A stretch of 9,931 bases of DNA from JADCCX01 sp031373545 (GTDB lineage: Bacteria; Pseudomonadota; Alphaproteobacteria; Rhizobiales; Beijerinckiaceae): NCBI GenBank assembly GCA_031373545.1, contig JANMMT010000120.1, positions 1 through 9,931 of the forward strand, written 5' to 3'. Each line of letters starts with the position of its first letter. Positions within the stretch are counted from its first letter, which is position 1. The position numbers and the translations under genes were made by a program. Below are positions 6,588 through 9,931 of this stretch, piece after piece. Below the pieces are notes generated by a model. It was not told the DNA's origin. It searched no databases and was given only the letters and a program-made list of their open reading frames with translations.

Positions 6588-7955
6588 ATGCGCTGCCTGT
6601 TGATTGCCGCGTTCTGTCTTGTTGCCAACGCCGCGCAGGCGCAGACAGTGCCCGCGCAACCGCCTGATCCGCGCTTTGTGGCGGCACAGAAAATCTTCGA
6701 AGCCCTGCCGGATGCGGAGCGGCGGGCAATCCAGTTGGATCTCACCTTCGCCACCACATTTTCAGGCGCGGCCTCGGGCACCTTCGGCGCGCTGACCTTT
6801 GCGGCGCTCCAGCGCTTCGAACGCGAGAACGGGCTGGAGGCCGACGCGATCCTGACTCCGCCCGAGCGCAAGCAACTGGCTGCCAAGGCCGATGAGGCCC
6901 GCAAGGCGGTGAAGTTCGATGTGTTGGGCGATGCGCGCAGCGGCGTGCGCATCGGTGTGCCGCTTGCGCTGCTGCCGCGCGCCAACCCCACGCCCCAGGG
7001 CGGCAGCCGTTGGCAGAGCGCCGATGGCAAGGCCACGCTCGACACACTGACTTATGGTGCCACAACCGAGAGTTTGCAGCAGCTCTACGACCGGGCCATT
7101 GCGCCCGCCCCGGGCCGCACGATCACCTACAAACTCTCGCGTCCTGAGCTGTTCGTGGTGACGGGGGAGACGCCGAACGGCAAGTTCTACCGCCGCGTGG
7201 CACTGGGCGCTGACGGCGCCTTGCGCGGTTTCGCGCTGGGCTATGACAAAGCCATCGCTCCGCAATATGACCGCCTCGCGGTGGCCGTGGCCAATACCTT
7301 CGAGCCCTTTCCCGCGACAGCCGTGGCCAGCGCCTCTGCAGCGCCCCGCGCGGCCGTGGCCGCCCCCCTCCCTGCCGCGCCTCCTGCACCCCCAACAGAG
7401 CGCCTGCTGACGGGCGTGGCGGTTGCGCCCGATCAACTCCTGACCTCCGCCAGCGCGGTGCGGGCCTGCCGCGGCCTTGTCGCGGTGGGTACCCGCCGCC
7501 TGCCGGGCCGGATCACCGCAACCGACGCGGCCGCCGGGCTGGCGCTCGTGACCATCGAAAACTTGGCGGCCACGCCGGCCTCTGCCGGCACGGCGGTTGC
7601 GGGCGCGCTCACGGGGCTCTCGGCCATATGGTCAGGACGGACGCCTGCGCTGATGTTCACCGAACTGGAGGCGGGCGAGGGTGCGCGCGTGTCGGGGGCG
7701 CTGCAAGTGGGCGGCGCGGGTGCGGGCGTGTTCAACGCGGAAGGCACACTGGTGGGCGTGGTCACGGATGACCCCGCCGCGCGGCGCATGGTGGCGGGCG
7801 TGGTGCCCCTGGCGCATTACGCCTATGCCGGACCGCAGGCGATCAGCGCCTTTTTGGCGGCGCATAAAATTCCAGCCGTTCCCACCGCGCCCCTGGCAGG
7901 CCCGGCCATCGCCGCGCGCCGCGCCTCGGTGGTGCCCCTGGTGTGCGGGGGTTAA
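6588..7955 (+). CDS. Secreted PG-binding-like protein with degenerate trypsin-like domain
   Basis: The 455-residue product begins with a signal peptide (MRCLLIAAFCLVANAAQAQ, probable cleavage after AQA, residue 18). Residues about 40-100 resemble a peptidoglycan-binding repeat (ERRAIQLDLTFATTFSG, then GTFGALTFAALQRFERENGL). A middle alpha/beta region (110-240) and an Ala/Pro-rich linker (242-270) lead to a C-terminal trypsin-like domain (about 272-430). There the His motif TxAHxV reads TSASAV (286-291), the Asp motif DLAL reads GLAL (317-320), and the Ser motif GNSGGPVF reads GGAGAGVF (375-382), so Ser289, Gly317 and Ala377 stand at the triad positions. A periplasmic binding role is likelier than proteolysis. 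The start is ATG 6588; its GAGG (6582-6585) is unusually close, two bases away. Its TAA stop overlaps that of the convergent response regulator. Confidence 0.85.
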   Translation: MRCLLIAAFCLVANAAQAQTVPAQPPDPRFVAAQKIFEALPDAERRAIQLDLTFATTFSGAASGTFGALTFAALQRFERENGLEADAILTPPERKQLAAKADEARKAVKFDVLGDARSGVRIGVPLALLPRANPTPQGGSRWQSADGKATLDTLTYGATTESLQQLYDRAIAPAPGRTITYKLSRPELFVVTGETPNGKFYRRVALGADGALRGFALGYDKAIAPQYDRLAVAVANTFEPFPATAVASASAAPRAAVAAPLPAAPPAPPTERLLTGVAVAPDQLLTSASAVRACRGLVAVGTRRLPGRITATDAAAGLALVTIENLAATPASAGTAVAGALTGLSAIWSGRTPALMFTELEAGEGARVSGALQVGGAGAGVFNAEGTLVGVVTDDPAARRMVAGVVPLAHYAYAGPQAISAFLAAHKIPAVPTAPLAGPAIAARRASVVPLVCGG

Positions 7956-8332
7956 GCGCCGGTGCGCCCCGTGCGGAGCACCTGATTCACCGCGGCGCGG
8001 ATTTCGGCCAGCGAGAATGGTTTTGTCACCACATCCTCGATGATCGCCGCCAGATCATGGGCCCGCTCGCGCTGGTCGGCAAAGCCGGTCATCAGCAGGA
8101 TGGGCAGCTTGGGAAAATCCCGACCCGTCGTCAGCGCCAGCGCGATGCCATCCATGACAGGCATGCGGATGTCGGACAGCAGCATGTCAAAACGTCCCGC
8201 CTCATCGGCCAGCCGGTCCAGCGCCGCGCCGCCATCGGCTTCCGCCACGACCTCGTGTCCATCCAGCTCCAGCGCGCGCTTGACGAAGCCCCGCACGGGT
8301 TCGTCATCTTCAGCTACCAGAATGCGCGCCAT
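7952..8332 (-). CDS. Single-domain response regulator (CheY/CpdR-like receiver)
   Basis: The 126 residues form one receiver domain and nothing else: acidic pocket Glu8-Asp9-Asp10 (MARILVAEDDE), phospho-acceptor Asp54 in LLSDIRMPVMDG (51-62), switch Thr82 in LLMTGFADQRERA (79-91), and invariant Lys104 in TKPF. With no output domain it must signal through protein contacts. The MARILVAEDD start is like that of CpdR, the alphaproteobacterial adaptor that primes ClpXP proteolysis, but the MTGFADQRERA segment differs from Caulobacter CpdR, so I do not assign that name. AGGGA (8345-8341) lies eight bases before the start, overlapping the hpt stop. It is the last gene of the zinc-ribbon/hpt operon, and no histidine kinase is in view. 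Confidence 0.92.
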   Translation of the reverse strand: MARILVAEDDEPVRGFVKRALELDGHEVVAEADGGAALDRLADEAGRFDMLLSDIRMPVMDGIALALTTGRDFPKLPILLMTGFADQRERAHDLAAIIEDVVTKPFSLAEIRAAVNQVLRTGRTGA

Positions 8333-8343
8333 CTGCGTCGTCC

Positions 8344-8919
8344 CTAGATCATCGAGAGTTGGTTGGTGTCGGTGGCGCTTTCGATCACGCCCACATACGG
8401 CAGTTCGCGGTAGGCATGGGCCACATCCATGCCGTAGCCGATCACGAACAAGTCCGGGCAGGAAAAGCCCACATGGGCCGGGTCGATCTGCACGGCGCGC
8501 TTGCCGGGCTTTTCCAGCAGCACGCAGACATCCGCCCTGTGCGCACCGCGCGCCATGATGAGATCCTTGGCGTAGGCGAGCGTGCGGCCCGATTCCAGAA
8601 TGTCATCGACCAGCAGCACATCACGGCCTTTCACCGGCCCGTCGATGTCGCGCAGGATATCCACCTTGCCTGTGGAGACCGTACCTGTCTTGTAGCTGGA
8701 GAGGTGCATGAACTCCACGTGGGGCGAGAGACCGACGCGGTGCAGCGCGCGGATCAGATCGGCCGCGAACATGAAGCTCCCCTTGAGGATGGCTACGACC
8801 AGAAGATCCTGCGGTGCGCTGGCCTTGATGGCCGCCGCCATGTCGTCGATGCGTCGGGCGATCCGCTGCTCGTCGTAGAGCACGCGGATAACGGGCTGGG
8901 TGCCTGGGGAAGCGGTCAT
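8344..8919 (-). CDS. hpt: Hypoxanthine phosphoribosyltransferase
   Basis: This 191-residue purine-salvage enzyme joins hypoxanthine (and often guanine) to PRPP to give IMP or GMP. The PRPP-binding signature VLLVDDILESGRTL is at 101-114, with the acidic pair Asp105-Asp106. The early loop LKGSFMFAADL (45-55) and the flexible-loop region MHLSSYKTGT (71-80) are in place. The purine-site ending FVIGYGMDVAHAYRELPYVGVI (158-179) is the family pattern. Length is usual. AGGA (8928-8925) is five bases before ATG 8919. It sits 33 bases downstream of the zinc-ribbon gene and 11 bases before the response regulator, so all three are probably co-transcribed. Confidence 0.95.
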   Translation of the reverse strand: MTASPGTQPVIRVLYDEQRIARRIDDMAAAIKASAPQDLLVVAILKGSFMFAADLIRALHRVGLSPHVEFMHLSSYKTGTVSTGKVDILRDIDGPVKGRDVLLVDDILESGRTLAYAKDLIMARGAHRADVCVLLEKPGKRAVQIDPAHVGFSCPDLFVIGYGMDVAHAYRELPYVGVIESATDTNQLSMI

Positions 8920-8952
8920 GGATTGTCCTGTCGCATTGCGTGTTCCATGAAC

Positions 8953-9708
8953 CTATTTGATCCCCGAAGTGATGTCAGCCCTCGTGATGAAGCGCACGCT
9001 CACATCCAGGGACTCGGGCGGTGGCGACGCGAGCCGGCGGCGAAAATTCAGCGTTTCTCCCGGCTGCAGTTTGGTGCGGTCGGGCTGGGCCGACCAGGTA
9101 TAGATTTCCTGCCCACGGGCATCGCGGATGGCAAACCGCAAACGCGGCACATCGATCGTTCTGGCGGTGATGTTGCGCAGGTCGCCGTCCACCACCAGGA
9201 TGGCGGCGCCGTTGTCCTCCACGAGGCGGCTGGCCACATTGGTGATCGCGACACCGCGCAGGTTCACCGGCAGGCCGATGGTGGCAAAGAGCGACGCGGA
9301 TTGCGGCAGGGCCTCCACGACACGGGCGCGCTGGTGCACCGCCCCGCCGATCAGGGCCAGGGTCAGCAGCGCAAGCCCGGCAGGGGCGGAGAAGACCGCG
9401 CGGCGCAGGGCAGAGGGCGGCTTGGGGGCCTTGGGTTCCTTCGCCCATTTCACGCGGCGCGGGCCGGGCGCGGGTTGGTCCTCTGCGGACGGCGCCGTTG
9501 CCGCCTCCGGCGGTGCAGCAGGCTCGGCCTCTCTGGGTTCGTCTGGTGGCGGCAAGGGCGTGATCGCCAGCGCATCACTCGACAGCCCGCCGCGAAAGAC
9601 GCGCCAGATCGTGCCGCAGGAGGAGCAGCGCACTTTGCGGCCGTTTTCGCCGACGCTGGCGTCGTCGATATCGTACTCCGCCCGGCAGGTGGGGCAGGCA
9701 ATGTCCAT
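8953..9708 (-). CDS. MJ0042 zinc-ribbon, DUF3426-type membrane protein
   Basis: I choose ATG 9708 (251 residues) over ATG 9735 because GGAG lies five bases upstream and the protein then opens directly with the zinc ribbon MDIACPTCRAEYDID, as relatives do. The four zinc ligands are Cys5, Cys8, Cys28 and Cys31 (CPTC and CSSC), in the MJ0042 pattern with GRKVRC before the second pair and a Trp after it. A Pro/Ala/Glu-rich linker (51-100) follows, then one membrane helix (about 105-125, VFSAPAGLALLTLALIGGAV). A DUF3426-like beta domain comes last (about 139-243), with VNLRGVAITNVASRLV and the PGETLNFRRRL turn. The ribbon would face the cytosol and the beta domain the periplasm. Function is unknown. 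It is divergent from ftsE and leads the hpt operon. Confidence 0.9.
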   Translation of the reverse strand: MDIACPTCRAEYDIDDASVGENGRKVRCSSCGTIWRVFRGGLSSDALAITPLPPPDEPREAEPAAPPEAATAPSAEDQPAPGPRRVKWAKEPKAPKPPSALRRAVFSAPAGLALLTLALIGGAVHQRARVVEALPQSASLFATIGLPVNLRGVAITNVASRLVEDNGAAILVVDGDLRNITARTIDVPRLRFAIRDARGQEIYTWSAQPDRTKLQPGETLNFRRRLASPPPESLDVSVRFITRADITSGIK

Positions 9709-9743
9709 CGGGTCTCCGGTGTGTTCAGCGCGCACAAATCCCC

Positions 9744-9758
9744 ATTGTGGACCACAAT
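9744..9758. promoter_or_regulatory. Perfect 7-1-7 palindrome, probable operator
   Basis: ATTGTGG-A-CCACAAT is a perfect inverted repeat of seven-base arms around one base, in the divergent control region. It lies 35 bases upstream of the zinc-ribbon start and about 100 bases before the ftsE start. Its size and symmetry fit a homodimeric repressor or activator site. I cannot assign it to a known regulator. No adjacent T-run supports a terminator, and no gene ends here. Confidence 0.5.
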
Positions 9759-9806
9759 TTTGATGCCGCGCGCGAATACAACTCTCCCTAGCTCCCCCAT
9801 TTATGG

Positions 9807-9821
9807 TTAAGCGAGAGTTAA
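9807..9821. promoter_or_regulatory. CtrA-type binding site upstream of ftsE
   Basis: TTAA-GCGAGAG-TTAA is an exact match to the CtrA consensus TTAA-N7-TTAA, centred 44 bases before the ftsE GTG. CtrA is the alphaproteobacterial cell-cycle response regulator and controls division genes in several lineages. The match, its position in an intergenic region, and its target gene all agree, but binding is inferred. A GATTC at 9851-9855 (GANTC, the CcrM methylation target) lies between the site and the start; one such pentamer may be chance. Confidence 0.6.
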
Positions 9822-9857
9822 ACAGCCAAAAGCAAATGGCGGAAGAAGGCGATTCGG

Positions 9858-9931
9858 GTGCAGCAAGGCGAAGATTTCCCTCTGGTGCGATTGGACAATG
9901 TGGGACTGCGCTACGGGTTGGGCGCTGAAAT
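9858..9931 (+). CDS. ftsE: FtsE cell-division ABC ATPase, N-terminus only
   Basis: The last 74 bases open a frame at GTG 9858, preceded by AAGG (9846-9849) with eight bases of spacing. It reads VQQGEDFPLVRLDNVGLRYG followed by LGAE (Val translated as Met at the start). The VRLDNVGLRYGLGAE segment is the characteristic start of alphaproteobacterial FtsE, before the Walker A motif that lies beyond the window. FtsE pairs with FtsX at the septum to control cell-wall hydrolases. An in-frame GTG at 9885 is a weaker alternative start lacking a ribosome-binding site. The divergent zinc-ribbon neighbour supports the assignment. The identity rests on only 24 codons. Confidence 0.75.
   Translation, partial: MQQGEDFPLVRLDNVGLRYGLGAE

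Noticed and set aside
5009..7045. A 678-codon minus-strand open frame opposite cca and the following genes
   Set aside because: Despite its length it spans several well-supported plus-strand genes, has Arg/Ala/His-rich composition and no domain pattern; it is a shadow of GC-rich codon use.
9760..9788. TTGATG (9760-9765) considered as a -35 box for ftsE
   Set aside because: No -10-like hexamer occurs 16-18 bases downstream; the sequence there is CT-rich.
8359..9810. A 483-codon plus-strand open frame opposite hpt and the zinc-ribbon gene
   Set aside because: Antisense to two genes with textbook motifs, no domain pattern of its own, and it runs across the divergent control region.
9836..9838. 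ATG 9836 considered as the ftsE start
   Set aside because: It is in a different frame from the FtsE-like sequence and ends at a stop just before the window edge.

Overview
This is a gene-dense, high-GC window (about two thirds G+C by eye) that reads as chromosomal DNA of an alphaproteobacterium, most likely from the Rhodospirillales/Acetobacteraceae. The pointers are a DUF6111-type membrane protein beside a CCA-adding enzyme, a DUF1285 protein, an MJ0042 zinc-ribbon/DUF3426 protein divergent from ftsE, and a perfect CtrA-type site (TTAA-N7-TTAA) before ftsE. I see no mobile element, CRISPR array, tRNA or rRNA. Twelve protein genes fill almost all of it, and two of them run off the window edges.

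Region 1 (1-3472, minus strand) is a compact operon: MoxR AAA+ ATPase, then a DUF58 protein with a MIDAS-like motif, then a membrane-anchored BatA/DUF4159-type protein cut by the left edge. This is the usual MoxR/vWA arrangement, in which the ATPase is thought to act with vWA-like partners on envelope or protein-complex maturation. The DUF58/BatA-type junction carries a three-unit 18-bp tandem repeat that also encodes a 19-codon reading frame bridging the two genes.

Region 2 (3597-7955, plus strand) is a head-to-tail cluster: DUF1285, a Nudix CoA pyrophosphatase, a DUF6111 membrane protein, the CCA-adding enzyme, an unrecognised 77-aa protein, and a secreted protein with a peptidoglycan-binding-like domain and a trypsin-like domain that appears to have lost all three catalytic residues. 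Several junctions overlap or nearly touch, which suggests translational coupling.

Region 3 (7952-9708, minus strand) reads zinc-ribbon/DUF3426 membrane protein, hypoxanthine phosphoribosyltransferase, and a single-domain response regulator. It converges on region 2, and the two terminal stop codons share the bases TTAA.

Region 4 (9709-9931) is a divergent control region with a perfect 7-1-7 palindrome and the CtrA-type site, followed by the first codons of ftsE on the plus strand.

Most of the window is ordinary housekeeping sequence. I found no clear new multi-gene system. The points worth a second look are the inactive-looking protease, the two control elements before ftsE, and the repeat-built coupling ORF.
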